A stretch of 64,000 nt of DNA from positions 124,001 through 188,000 of the forward strand of contig NZ_QJRL01000008.1 in assembly GCF_003205205.1 (NCBI RefSeq), in the 5' to 3' direction. The translations under genes and the position numbers were made by a program. This stretch comes from Pseudomonas sp. LB-090624 (lineage in GTDB: Bacteria > Pseudomonadota > Gammaproteobacteria > Pseudomonadales > Pseudomonadaceae). Below are positions 37,554 to 46,097 of the stretch, one piece after another. The first letter of the stretch is position 1. Each line of letters starts with the position of its first letter. The notes below the pieces were generated by a model. It saw nothing but the letters and a program-made list of their open reading frames with translations. It ran no database searches and was not told the DNA's origin.

Positions 37554-37691
37554 TCAGCCAGCTCCGGCCCCATGGTGATGGGCATGCAGGATGCCGGGCA
37601 TATCCTTGCGCACGGTGCGCATTTCCGACTCCAATTGCTCGATGGCCTGCGTACAGTAGTTCAGCGGTTTCACTCGCTCTTCCGTTTGCAT
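37554..37691 (-). CDS. small hypothetical protein, 45 aa
   Basis: The ATG (37691) has GGAG eight bases upstream (GAGGAGTAGCTC before the ATG). The product begins MQTEERVKPLNYCTQAIEQL, is helical at first, then ends in a His/Gly/Ala-rich tail. It lies 19 bp downstream of tssM and is coupled through TGA-G-ATG to the 193-residue gene. No family is recognised; the clear ribosome site is the main support. Confidence 0.5.
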   Translation of the reverse strand: MQTEERVKPLNYCTQAIEQLESEMRTVRKDMPGILHAHHHGAGAG

Positions 37692-37710
37692 GAGCTACTC
37701 CTCGAATCGC

Positions 37711-40700
37711 TTATAGACTGGCCTGAGTGGTTGGCGTCAGCTTGTGCGACTGCTGCAACAACCCACGCGGTAACTTGAAACCCTTGAACGGTTCTTGGGT
37801 AATGGGGTTAAAGGCCTTCTCAGCGCTTAGCCGGTAGCGCATCACGCCATCCCCGGTCCTGAAGCTCAGGTCCACACTGGTAGCCGTCCGCCCATTGAGC
37901 GAACCGCGGCTGAGCAAGCGGAACATCGACCACGGCCCTCTGTACTCCAGGCTGCTGCTATTGCCGTTCTGCCTGAGCAAGGTCAGGTTGCTACGCACCT
38001 GCTGCCCCAAAGTATTGGGCCAGACGATGCCAGTGATCTGGCGTGGGCCATGGGTGTAGGAAATCAACTGACCGTCCAGGTCCAACAAGCTTGTGCGTTG
38101 GTTGGCACTCAGCCCCAGCGGTTCGATGCTGAACTGCACGCTCAGGTTGCCGCGCTGATCGAAGAACGTTTCGCGGATGCGATCTGCCCGCTCCAGCTGT
38201 TCGATCACGTCGCTGCGAATCAACGAGTGGCCTTGCTGGCCGGCCTGCAGGGCTTCAAGGTTGTCCTTCAGGAAGACCTTGAGGTACTGATCGTTGAACT
38301 GCTGCAGTCGCCCCTTCGGCCCGAAGAATGCCTCGAAGTCGTCCAGGGACGCGTCGGGCGCCCTGGCTACAAAGGGATAGCGCCCAGCCAGTCGCTGCTG
38401 GAAGAAGCTGTACACCTCGGCATCCCAGCGCCGCTCCAGCTCGCGCAGGGCTTCGATGTTGAGCACTTGTGCCGTTTGATCGGCCAATTTCCTGACTTGG
38501 TGGTTGATCGGCTCTGGCAAGCCGGTAGAGACTCGCTGCAAGGTGCCAATTGGATCCTGACCCGTCATCGAGAAACGTTGATGCACAACCTGGAGTGCAG
38601 CTTTACCTCTGTCGGGGCTGTCCTGCACCGCCTTGGCGTAGTCATGCACGGCGGTAATGGCGCCAAGGGTTTCATCGTAGTAGCTGGGCTTCTCCCCGGT
38701 TGCCCGCAACATGGCGCTCAGCCCTGCAAAGGCACGCTGGATGGCCCAGGCCTGCTGTTGCTCTGGCTTACTGCCTTTGGGCAATACCGCTTTGGCTTCG
38801 TCCCCGGCGTCGACAGCTTCAGTCGATGAAAGCGAGGTATTGTCCTTCACCGTATCCAGCAGCCGATACAGCGGCGCCGCAGGCCCGGTCAACTGCTGCA
38901 GGATCGTGACGCCATGGTCCAGGTCGCGGAAGTCAGCTACAGAGAAGGCGCTCAAGGCACGGCGCCAACTGTCGATGAAATCGGCGCTATACAAGTTGCG
39001 CAGCCGCTCGCTCAGCGCCTCCCGATCCGCATCCGAGTAATCGAGCTGGCTGCGCTCACCCAGCGCCCATTGGTCGATCATCGCCATATCGGCGAAGCTC
39101 TGGCTGCGTGGTTCGAAATACTCCTTGAAGCCTTTTGCCGTGAGCATCGGCGCTAACCGGACATCATCGCCAACTCTGGTCCCCATGGACGGCTGATACA
39201 CCACGTCGAAGGCCGGCCCGACCTGATGACGCAAGTCCAGCCCGGTGTGCAATTGCTCCCCCGCTTGCTGTTTGAGGCCGGCATAAACCCGCTCGGCTAA
39301 CGGGACCTTGCGCAAAGCCTCCTGCACCACGGCGATACGCTGGTTGTACTGCGGCAGGTCGGCATCGGCATAGGCCAAGGCGTATTTCAGGTGCCGCATG
39401 AGGTCGCGTTGCAGTTGGCCCTGGCCTGGAAATTTCTGCTGCCACTGGCGAGCCATCCACTCTTCAACCCATTCGGGTCGCCGGTTCTGACGGTCTTCCA
39501 GCATGCGGTAAACCCTGAGGGCGGCCATTTGCTGTTCACTGCCTGGTGGCGCTGCATCCATGGCATCGATCACGCCACTGGCCAAGGCTGGCAAGAATCG
39601 CTTGGAGAGCAAGCTGAGGTAGGCCTCATCGACACGCGGGCCGATGGCACGGCCCTGATACAGGCCAAAATCGGAAACACCCGGCCACGCAGCGCGATAG
39701 TCGCCAAATACCGATACCGCATCGCGGATTTGGTCCAGGGGCTGCAGCAGGTTGCGACCAGTCGGGTCCAGGCGCTGATCCACTTCGTGATGGCTGTACT
39801 CCCGGCTTTTAGCTAGCACGTTGGCGGCCTTGGCGCCATTGATATCGGAGTAGCGTTGCCAGCTGGCGATGGCGACACAAAAAGCCAGAATGCCTACCCC
39901 GGAACCGACCCATAGCAACTGACGCTTGCTACGCGACACTTTGATGTTGTCCCCGGCAAGCCCGGCTTCCTTATAGATGACACGCCCGAAGGCATGCTGG
40001 ATGAAGTAGGCGAGCGCCTTGCCTTGCGCCTTACCCTCAAGCAACGGAAGCTCTGTCTTGTACGGCTGGGCTGCCTCGCGCACGAATGCGTTGAACATGT
40101 CACCTTGCTGGATGACCGAGGACAAGTACACACCCCGCACCAAGGCGGGCGTGGTGTAGCGATCACTTGCCAGCGCTTCTTTCAAGAAACCCAGCAATAT
40201 CGGGCGCAAACCGATCAACTGGGCATGCAATGAGAACAAGCGCGCGCGCTGCGGGGCACTGTTCAAGGTATCGAGGCGATCCACCACCTGCTCAAACAGC
40301 TGGCTGATCAACTGCTCGTAGTGATCGCCATATTCTTCCAGCCAGGCGTCGAACGTGCCGACCGCAACCAGCTTGAACGTGAAGCCGAGCATTTTTTCAC
40401 GCATGGCAACGGAAAGGCCGGCATAGAGCTGGTCGAAACCGTCCAGAAGATCGAATTTGGTCAGCACCACATACAGCGGCAGGCGCGAGCCCAACTGACT
40501 GCTGACCTCGTAAAGGCGAGTGCGCAACACCTGTGCCAACGCAACACGCTGTTCAGGCGTGCCATGCAGCAGCGCAGGTAGGTCAACGACCAGCAACAGG
40601 CCGTTGAGTGCTCTCTGGCTGCGGTTGCGCAACAGCCAATCCAACAGGTGCTGCCACAGCCTGGCAGGGGTTGCAGGCGGCACCTGCTGTGAACTTGGAT

Positions 40701-41319
40701 CGTCGGCGAGCGAGCCAGCCAGCGATTCCTGCCTGATGAAGGCCCCTGGCGGATCGATGATCACCGCATCATCGCTGACCCACCAGCCTATGGGGAAAGC
40801 CAGCGCCTGCGGTTGTCTGCCCCGCGCCTGCACCTTGTCGATCCGGGTCAGCGAAAAGCTCTGTTCCGTGCGGTCGATGAAGCTGGACTTGCCAGCATGC
40901 TCGTCGCCAACCACCAGGTACCAGGGCAATCGGTACAAGGCCCGTCGCCCTCCTGCACTGTCAAGAAATCGCGAGAGCCCTTGGTCCAAGGCCCTCTCTT
41001 GTGCCCGAACCAACGGCAAAACGCTGTCCAACTCAGCGGCCACCGCCTGCTTGCGCTCTGCCTGCAAGCGAACGTAGCGCCTGCGCAGCACAACCAGCCA
41101 GCACAGCAGCGGCACCAGCACGAGTACCAGGCTGGCCAGACTGCGATGCGCCATGCTGGCCAGCGGCTGCTGTTCACGCCACGTCCACTGCGGCCCGAGC
41201 CACCAGATGGCGACCAGCATCAGCACGGTACCCAACACAAGCAGCAGCGGCATGGCCAGGCCGATCCGGGTCACCAGGGGCAGACCCCAACGTTTCAATA
41301 GTTTCCATAGTTGATTCAT
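37711..41319 (-). CDS. tssM: T6SS membrane-complex protein TssM (IcmF family)
   Basis: A 1202-residue inner-membrane protein. Two N-terminal helices (about 18-42 and 62-79) are followed by a cytoplasmic NTPase-like domain with Walker A GDEHAGKS (138-145). A third helix (near 460; LLWVGSGVGILAFCVAIASW) leads to a long periplasmic region ending in the C-terminal TssJ-binding beta-domain. With TssL and TssJ it forms the trans-envelope channel. The ATG at 41319 begins the expected N-terminus (NQLWKLLKRW); an upstream in-frame extension overlaps tssA and is not used. It is the last T6SS gene of the minus unit, eight bases after the tssA stop. Confidence 0.95.
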   Translation of the reverse strand: MNQLWKLLKRWGLPLVTRIGLAMPLLLVLGTVLMLVAIWWLGPQWTWREQQPLASMAHRSLASLVLVLVPLLCWLVVLRRRYVRLQAERKQAVAAELDSVLPLVRAQERALDQGLSRFLDSAGGRRALYRLPWYLVVGDEHAGKSSFIDRTEQSFSLTRIDKVQARGRQPQALAFPIGWWVSDDAVIIDPPGAFIRQESLAGSLADDPSSQQVPPATPARLWQHLLDWLLRNRSQRALNGLLLVVDLPALLHGTPEQRVALAQVLRTRLYEVSSQLGSRLPLYVVLTKFDLLDGFDQLYAGLSVAMREKMLGFTFKLVAVGTFDAWLEEYGDHYEQLISQLFEQVVDRLDTLNSAPQRARLFSLHAQLIGLRPILLGFLKEALASDRYTTPALVRGVYLSSVIQQGDMFNAFVREAAQPYKTELPLLEGKAQGKALAYFIQHAFGRVIYKEAGLAGDNIKVSRSKRQLLWVGSGVGILAFCVAIASWQRYSDINGAKAANVLAKSREYSHHEVDQRLDPTGRNLLQPLDQIRDAVSVFGDYRAAWPGVSDFGLYQGRAIGPRVDEAYLSLLSKRFLPALASGVIDAMDAAPPGSEQQMAALRVYRMLEDRQNRRPEWVEEWMARQWQQKFPGQGQLQRDLMRHLKYALAYADADLPQYNQRIAVVQEALRKVPLAERVYAGLKQQAGEQLHTGLDLRHQVGPAFDVVYQPSMGTRVGDDVRLAPMLTAKGFKEYFEPRSQSFADMAMIDQWALGERSQLDYSDADREALSERLRNLYSADFIDSWRRALSAFSVADFRDLDHGVTILQQLTGPAAPLYRLLDTVKDNTSLSSTEAVDAGDEAKAVLPKGSKPEQQQAWAIQRAFAGLSAMLRATGEKPSYYDETLGAITAVHDYAKAVQDSPDRGKAALQVVHQRFSMTGQDPIGTLQRVSTGLPEPINHQVRKLADQTAQVLNIEALRELERRWDAEVYSFFQQRLAGRYPFVARAPDASLDDFEAFFGPKGRLQQFNDQYLKVFLKDNLEALQAGQQGHSLIRSDVIEQLERADRIRETFFDQRGNLSVQFSIEPLGLSANQRTSLLDLDGQLISYTHGPRQITGIVWPNTLGQQVRSNLTLLRQNGNSSSLEYRGPWSMFRLLSRGSLNGRTATSVDLSFRTGDGVMRYRLSAEKAFNPITQEPFKGFKLPRGLLQQSHKLTPTTQASL

Positions 41320-41327
41320 GGAGGGTT

Positions 41328-42779
41328 CTAGTCCTTGTTTTGATCGACCAATGCATGGGGGGAGGCATACTGTTGCAGTCGTTGAAAAACTTCCGGCTCC
41401 CACACACTGGCCGTGGTTTGCTGCATGGTCCGGGCGACACTGGCGCACAGGTCCTGGGCCAGCCAGGGGACGCCGCGTGCGGCCAGCAGATCAGCTGCGA
41501 TGACGGTGGTGTGGCAACGATCACGAGGGGAGCGAAGGTCTGCCTGCATGGCCTGTAGCCTGAGCAAAACCGGCTCTACCCCACCGGTTTCCAACTGACT
41601 GACGAGCTCTTCGCGCAAGCCCACGAACTCGTGGGCCGTTCCGGCTTGCGCCTGCTCACCTGTGCCCTTGAGCCAAGCCATGCATTGATCGTCCAGGAAC
41701 GCCCTGCCATCGCTGAAGCACAACGGCTGCAGCGCGGGCATGCGCTGGATGAACCGGGCAGTAGTGGCGCGGATTGCCTCGGCCACCTCAGCCATCGCCA
41801 GCTGTGTCGCCGCCGTGGCCGCGAGGAAGCTGCCGCGTATCCAGAAAGGGCAAGCCGTTACACTCTTTTCAATCCGCTGGAGCAACGCAGCATCGATCGC
41901 GGTGCCGGCAATGGCCTCTTCATAATCACTGGCGATATCCAGCGGCACGGCCATCAGTTCAGTACGGTTGCCCTGCTTGGTTTGAGGTGCCGCCTGGATG
42001 TGAGCCCACAAGCCGAACCGACGTAATTGGTAACCCGTCGGGTCGTAGGGGTCTTGTTGATTGATCATCTCGGCCATGGCCAGCAGGGCCCGGCGTGATT
42101 CACGTTCATTGCCTAAGGACACGCGAGGCATTGGCGTGGCGATAACCTCGGCCAGGGGTGCAGGCTTGCTGCTCGTCGCAGAGGCCTTGGCGGTGGCTAG
42201 CTCGCCCATGCCGCTGGCAAGCTCCGTGTGTTTGCCAAGCAAGCGCTCAAGCTCGCCCAGAAGAACTTCATCCAACTGTGCTGTAGCTCGCTGCTGTTGC
42301 AGCCGTTGCAATGCCTCCAGGGCTGCCGTTGCGTGAGTGGGGCTGTACGTGAAGCGATCCAGGCGTGGCAGGGCTTCGATCAAACGGCTGAGCATCAGGG
42401 CAACCAGCTTGCGCTTGCCGAGGAAGCCTTTTGGGCCGGGTTTCGGGTGTGAGCTTTCCCAGTACCGTTCGACCACGCCCCCCAGCAGTGCAAGGGTAAA
42501 AACCCAGCGTTCCCAACATCGGCTGCGCAACCAGGCGGCACTCAGGTGCGCGGCAATGCGCAGATGCTTGCACTGCTCACTCAAGTACTGACGAGACGCT
42601 TCTTCAATGTAGGCCCAATCGATGGAAGACTCTTGCAGCCCGCCCAGCTTGACCATTTCCTGGTCGATGGCCTGATAGGTTTCGTCCTCCACATCGAATA
42701 GGCCAGCCGGTGCCTGCGCATCGATGGGTGCGAGCAACCGTGCAATTTCCTGCGCGTTGACCTCCGCTACCAGCGACAT
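41328..42779 (-). CDS. tssA: T6SS cap/baseplate-sheath protein TssA (VasJ type)
   Basis: A 483-residue protein with the ImpA N-terminal domain (residues about 10-130; RLLAPIDAQAPAGLFDVEDETYQ and DWAYIEEASRQYLSEQCKHLRIAAHLSAAW). A variable linker follows, then a helical C-terminal domain (LRRFGLWAHIQAAP onwards). TssA coordinates assembly of baseplate and sheath; the C-terminal type decides whether it caps the distal sheath end. The start overlaps the vasI-like gene by 13 bases. Confidence 0.92.
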   Translation of the reverse strand: MSLVAEVNAQEIARLLAPIDAQAPAGLFDVEDETYQAIDQEMVKLGGLQESSIDWAYIEEASRQYLSEQCKHLRIAAHLSAAWLRSRCWERWVFTLALLGGVVERYWESSHPKPGPKGFLGKRKLVALMLSRLIEALPRLDRFTYSPTHATAALEALQRLQQQRATAQLDEVLLGELERLLGKHTELASGMGELATAKASATSSKPAPLAEVIATPMPRVSLGNERESRRALLAMAEMINQQDPYDPTGYQLRRFGLWAHIQAAPQTKQGNRTELMAVPLDIASDYEEAIAGTAIDAALLQRIEKSVTACPFWIRGSFLAATAATQLAMAEVAEAIRATTARFIQRMPALQPLCFSDGRAFLDDQCMAWLKGTGEQAQAGTAHEFVGLREELVSQLETGGVEPVLLRLQAMQADLRSPRDRCHTTVIAADLLAARGVPWLAQDLCASVARTMQQTTASVWEPEVFQRLQQYASPHALVDQNKD

Positions 42780-43399
42780 GCTTTGCGTGCCTCGCCTATA
42801 AGCGGGTCCAGGCCTTGAGCATCGAAGACCAGCCCATCAATGGATGGATTGTCGCTCTGCACCTGAATACGGTGAGCTCCTGTCAGCTGCTTGATCTGCT
42901 CGATGCCCGGCAAGCCTCTTCCGCCGTCGAGCACCTGGCCGTTCTCAGTCACCTGCCAGGCAGTGGGGACCGTCGCCCCGCGGTCACCCTGCAACCGGAC
43001 CGTTACCCGTCCGGCATCGATGGGCTGCGCAGTGACCAGTTGCAACCTGGAGATGTTCTGCACACAGCTGATTACTAGGTAGGGATGCGGTGCGTCCGAA
43101 GCGACAGCGGGCGCAGAGATCATCAGCCCCTCGTATTCCCGCGCGAGCCGAAACGTCAGGTCTTCGGGATTTCGCTCTGCTTCATGAGCCAGCACGCGAC
43201 GCACCGTAGGTGAGTCCTGCTCCGGCGCCGACCACTGTTGTCGATTCTGTGTGTACCCCGGCGTACCCGCTGCCTGATCAAAGCATGCCAAACGCTCGAT
43301 ATTGGAAGCGATCCGCGGACAGTCCCGGGGTTCACGCGCTAAGGCAGGCACTGAAAAAAACAGCAGTAAAAGCCCAATAGTCCACCCACAACTAATCAA
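42767..43399 (-). CDS. vasI: T6SS-associated VasI-like exported protein
   Basis: A 210-residue protein with an N-terminal signal sequence (IGLLLLFFSVPALA), then DCPRIASNIERLACFDQAAGTPG, which matches the C...R-L-x-C-F-D motif of VasI family proteins encoded in many T6SS clusters. It is likely periplasmic. The only possible start is TTG at 43399, with GGGGTGG upstream; an in-frame stop lies just before. It is the first gene of the minus-strand unit and reads away from tssB. The precise role of VasI is not established. Confidence 0.8.
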   Translation of the reverse strand: MISCGWTIGLLLLFFSVPALAREPRDCPRIASNIERLACFDQAAGTPGYTQNRQQWSAPEQDSPTVRRVLAHEAERNPEDLTFRLAREYEGLMISAPAVASDAPHPYLVISCVQNISRLQLVTAQPIDAGRVTVRLQGDRGATVPTAWQVTENGQVLDGGRGLPGIEQIKQLTGAHRIQVQSDNPSIDGLVFDAQGLDPLIGEARKACRW

Positions 43400-43559
43400 T
43401 CGACCACCCCAACTTCACGATTCAATAGCACATATGAACTAGCCGTCAGCCAGCCTCCTGAAACAGCAAAAAAGGCTAGTACACAAAAACACTACAATAC
43501 AAGCAATTATTTTGTTACATATTCTAGCTCGACGCACACCAATAACTAAGCGCATGGTT

Positions 43560-43588
43560 TTTACACAGCAAACAACGCGAAATAAATT
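43560..43588 (+). promoter_or_regulatory. candidate sigma-70 promoter for tssB
   Basis: TTTACA (43560-43565), 17 bp, then TAAATT (43583-43588) lie 88 bp upstream of tssB in a notably AT-rich 276-bp divergent region. This is a plausible but unproven match; the AT-richness makes chance matches easy. Confidence 0.35.
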
Positions 43589-43626
43589 TCGCCTGTTTAA
43601 TATTCGTTTAAAACAACCCACCAACT

Positions 43627-43644
43627 TGTAGGACGCGTCCTACA
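43627..43644. promoter_or_regulatory. 18-bp perfect palindrome upstream of tssB
   Basis: TGTAGGACGCGTCCTACA is its own reverse complement. It ends 32 bp before the tssB ATG, within the expected 5' untranslated region, and is shared by the divergent T6SS units. It is the natural candidate operator for a dimeric repressor; no matching regulator gene is in the window. Confidence 0.65.
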
Positions 43645-43676
43645 TATAACTCAATCACCAAGCAGGATATATAGCC

Positions 43677-44180
43677 ATGTCTAAATCCTCAGGCTCTGTC
43701 GCGCCCAAAGAGCGCATCAACATCAAGTACGTACCCGCGACCGGTGATGAACAGGCCGAAGTAGAGCTGCCGCACAAGATGTTGGTGCTGGGCGATTTCG
43801 GTCTGGATGACACCCGTGCGCTGGAAGACCGATCGGTCATGCGCATCGATAAACACACCTTCAACAATGTGTTGAATGACGCCGACGTCAGCTTGGCCAT
43901 GTCCGTGCCCTCCATGCTCAGCGCGACAGCGGACGCGGAGCTGGCGGTCAACCTGCAGTTCAGGTCGATCAACGACTTCGGACCAGACGGCATCGCGCGC
44001 CAAATACCCGAGTTGAACAAGCTATTGCAGCTGCGCGAAGCACTGGTGGCCCTGAAAGGCCCGCTGGGCAACGTGCCCGCTTTCCGCAAGCAATTGCAGC
44101 ACCTGCTGAGCAATGAACAGGCCCGCAAACAACTCGCCGAAGAATTGAACCTGGTGCTTGAGGCACCAAAAGAAGACTGA
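43677..44180 (+). CDS. tssB: T6SS sheath small subunit TssB (VipA)
   Basis: A 167-residue protein of typical length. It shows the family start (RINIKYVPATGDEQAEVELPHKM) and the LVLGDFGLDD segment. Its C-terminal half (LNKLLQLREALVALKGPLGN) is the helix that packs with TssC. TssB and TssC form the contractile sheath. It is the first gene of the plus-strand operon; tssC follows 16 bp after its stop. Confidence 0.97.
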   Translation: MSKSSGSVAPKERINIKYVPATGDEQAEVELPHKMLVLGDFGLDDTRALEDRSVMRIDKHTFNNVLNDADVSLAMSVPSMLSATADAELAVNLQFRSINDFGPDGIARQIPELNKLLQLREALVALKGPLGNVPAFRKQLQHLLSNEQARKQLAEELNLVLEAPKED

Positions 44181-44196
44181 GACAACGGAGCGTCCC

Positions 44197-45687
44197 ATGC
44201 CAAAACCAACCCGCACTCCCCTCGCCGCTGAACTGTCCGGCGAGACATTGAGCAATGCCACGTTACTTGACCAGATCATGGCCGAAACCAAACTGGTGCC
44301 CGCACAAGAGGGCTACCAAGTCGCTCGCCAGGGTGTATCTGCTTTTATTGCGGAAATACTCAAAAGCAATGATCCAGATCAACTAATCAACAAACACCGT
44401 GTTGACCAGATGATTGCAGAGCTGGACCGGGTGCTTAGTAAACAGATGGATGCCATCCTTCATCAGCCCGAGTTCCAACAGCTTGAATCGGCGTGGCGCA
44501 GCCTCAAACTCCTGGTCGACCGTACGGACTTCCGCGAGAACATCAAGCTTGAAGTCTTGCATGTCAATAAAGAAGACCTGCTCGATGATTTTGAGAATGC
44601 TGCAGATATCACCTGCAGTGGCATGTACAAACACGTTTACACCGCGGGTTACGGTCAATTTGGTGGTGAGCCGGTGGCGGCCATGGTTGGCAACTACAAC
44701 TTCGGCCCCTCTTCACCAGACATCAAGCTGTTAAGTTACATGGCCTCCGTCGGTGCAATGTCGCACGCCCCCTTCCTCGCCGCCCCGTCACCCGAGTTTT
44801 TCAATTTGAGCAGCTTCGAAGAGCTGCCAAACCTGAAAGAAATCAAGGACATCTTCGCCGGCCCACGGCATGCCAAATGGCGCGCCTTCCGTGAAAGTGA
44901 GGACGCTCGCCACACTGCGCTGACCGGTCCGCGCTTCATGCTCCGCTCGGCCTATCATCCGCAAGAAAACCCCGTCCAAAGCTATCACTACTCCGAGACC
45001 ATCGACGGGAGGCACGACAACTACCTGTGGGGCAACTCTGCCTTCCTGCTGGCCAGCTGCATCAACGATAGCTTTGCCCGCTACCGTTGGTGCCCGAACA
45101 TCATCGGCCCACAGTCCGGTGGCGCCGTCGAGGACCTGCCAGTGCACCTCTACGAGGCACTGGGGCAGCTGCAAGCGAAGATCCCTACCGAGGTGCTGAT
45201 TTCGGACCGCAAGGAGTTCGAGCTGGCCGAAGAAGGCTTCATTGCCCTGACCATGCGCAAGGACAGCGACAACGCTGCGTTCTTCTCGGCCAATTCGGTA
45301 CAGAAGCCGAAGAACTTCCCCAAGACCCCCGAAGGTCTGCAGGCCCAAACCAACTACAAGCTCGGCACCCAGCTGCCCTACCTGTTCATCGTCAACCGGC
45401 TGGCCCACTACATCAAGGTGCTGCAGCGCGAGCAGATCGGTAGCTGGAAGGAGCGCAAGGACCTTGAGTCCGAACTCAACAAGTGGATCAAGCAGTACGT
45501 CGCCGACCAGGAGAATCCGTCTGCCGATGTGCGCAGCCGTCGCCCGTTACGCGCTGCAAAGGTCGAGGTTTCCGATGTGGCCGGCGACCCGGGCTGGTAC
45601 CAGGTTTCACTCGCCGTGCGCCCGCACTTCAAGTACATGGGCGCGAACTTCGAGATCTCACTGGTCGGCCGGCTTGATACCCAATGA
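44197..45687 (+). CDS. tssC: T6SS sheath large subunit TssC (VipB)
   Basis: A 496-residue protein with the conserved segments WRSLKLLVDRTDF, GQFGGEPVAAMVGNY, GAMSHAPFLAAPSPEFF, FRESEDARHTALTGPRFMLR and the C-terminal VKLRPHF-like strand (SLAVRPHFKYMGANFEISL). The ATG at 44197 has GGAG seven bases upstream; the longer frame to 44158 overlaps tssB and lacks support. The stop overlaps the tssE start (ATGA). Confidence 0.97.
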   Translation: MPKPTRTPLAAELSGETLSNATLLDQIMAETKLVPAQEGYQVARQGVSAFIAEILKSNDPDQLINKHRVDQMIAELDRVLSKQMDAILHQPEFQQLESAWRSLKLLVDRTDFRENIKLEVLHVNKEDLLDDFENAADITCSGMYKHVYTAGYGQFGGEPVAAMVGNYNFGPSSPDIKLLSYMASVGAMSHAPFLAAPSPEFFNLSSFEELPNLKEIKDIFAGPRHAKWRAFRESEDARHTALTGPRFMLRSAYHPQENPVQSYHYSETIDGRHDNYLWGNSAFLLASCINDSFARYRWCPNIIGPQSGGAVEDLPVHLYEALGQLQAKIPTEVLISDRKEFELAEEGFIALTMRKDSDNAAFFSANSVQKPKNFPKTPEGLQAQTNYKLGTQLPYLFIVNRLAHYIKVLQREQIGSWKERKDLESELNKWIKQYVADQENPSADVRSRRPLRAAKVEVSDVAGDPGWYQVSLAVRPHFKYMGANFEISLVGRLDTQ

Positions 45688-46094
45688 GTGGATTTTTCGA
45701 CCGTTTGATGACGGATCAGTCTGTAAGCCGCACGCCCTCTCGGCAAGAAAACGCTGCCGAGAAGTTTGCCGCCATCAAGCGCCACCTGGAAACGCTACTC
45801 AATGCGCGTCAGGGCTGCTCGCAGAGCAGCCCTGAGCTTGGCCTGCGTGACTTCAACGGGCACGACGCAAGCAGTGGCGACTTGTTGAAGCAGGTGAGCG
45901 CCGACATCCGCCGCACCATCCGGCGCTTCGAACCGCGTGTGCAGGTGCGTTCGCTCAAAGCCATGCCTGATTGCCACGCCCCGCTGGAACTGCACTTCCG
46001 GCTGGACTGCCACGTGCAGGTCAACAACCACAAGGAGCAGCTGCAACTGGAGCTGCTGGTCAACGGCCATAGCCGCCACACCCGAGTGAGGTGA
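45684..46094 (+). CDS. tssE: T6SS baseplate protein TssE (gp25-like)
   Basis: A 136-residue protein. It contains the gp25-like lysozyme-fold segment (VSADIRRTIRRFEPRV, followed by a VRS-x-K-A strand) that nucleates sheath assembly, with the E-P-R-V motif typical of TssE. It is translationally coupled to tssC by a four-base overlap; tssF begins three bases after its stop. Confidence 0.94.
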   Translation: MSGFFDRLMTDQSVSRTPSRQENAAEKFAAIKRHLETLLNARQGCSQSSPELGLRDFNGHDASSGDLLKQVSADIRRTIRRFEPRVQVRSLKAMPDCHAPLELHFRLDCHVQVNNHKEQLQLELLVNGHSRHTRVR

Positions 46095-46097
46095 CCA

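Noticed and set aside
36971..37691. A single gene with a frameshift joining the 45- and 193-residue frames
   Set aside because: Each frame has its own ribosome site and they meet as TGA-G-ATG, which is better explained by translational coupling.
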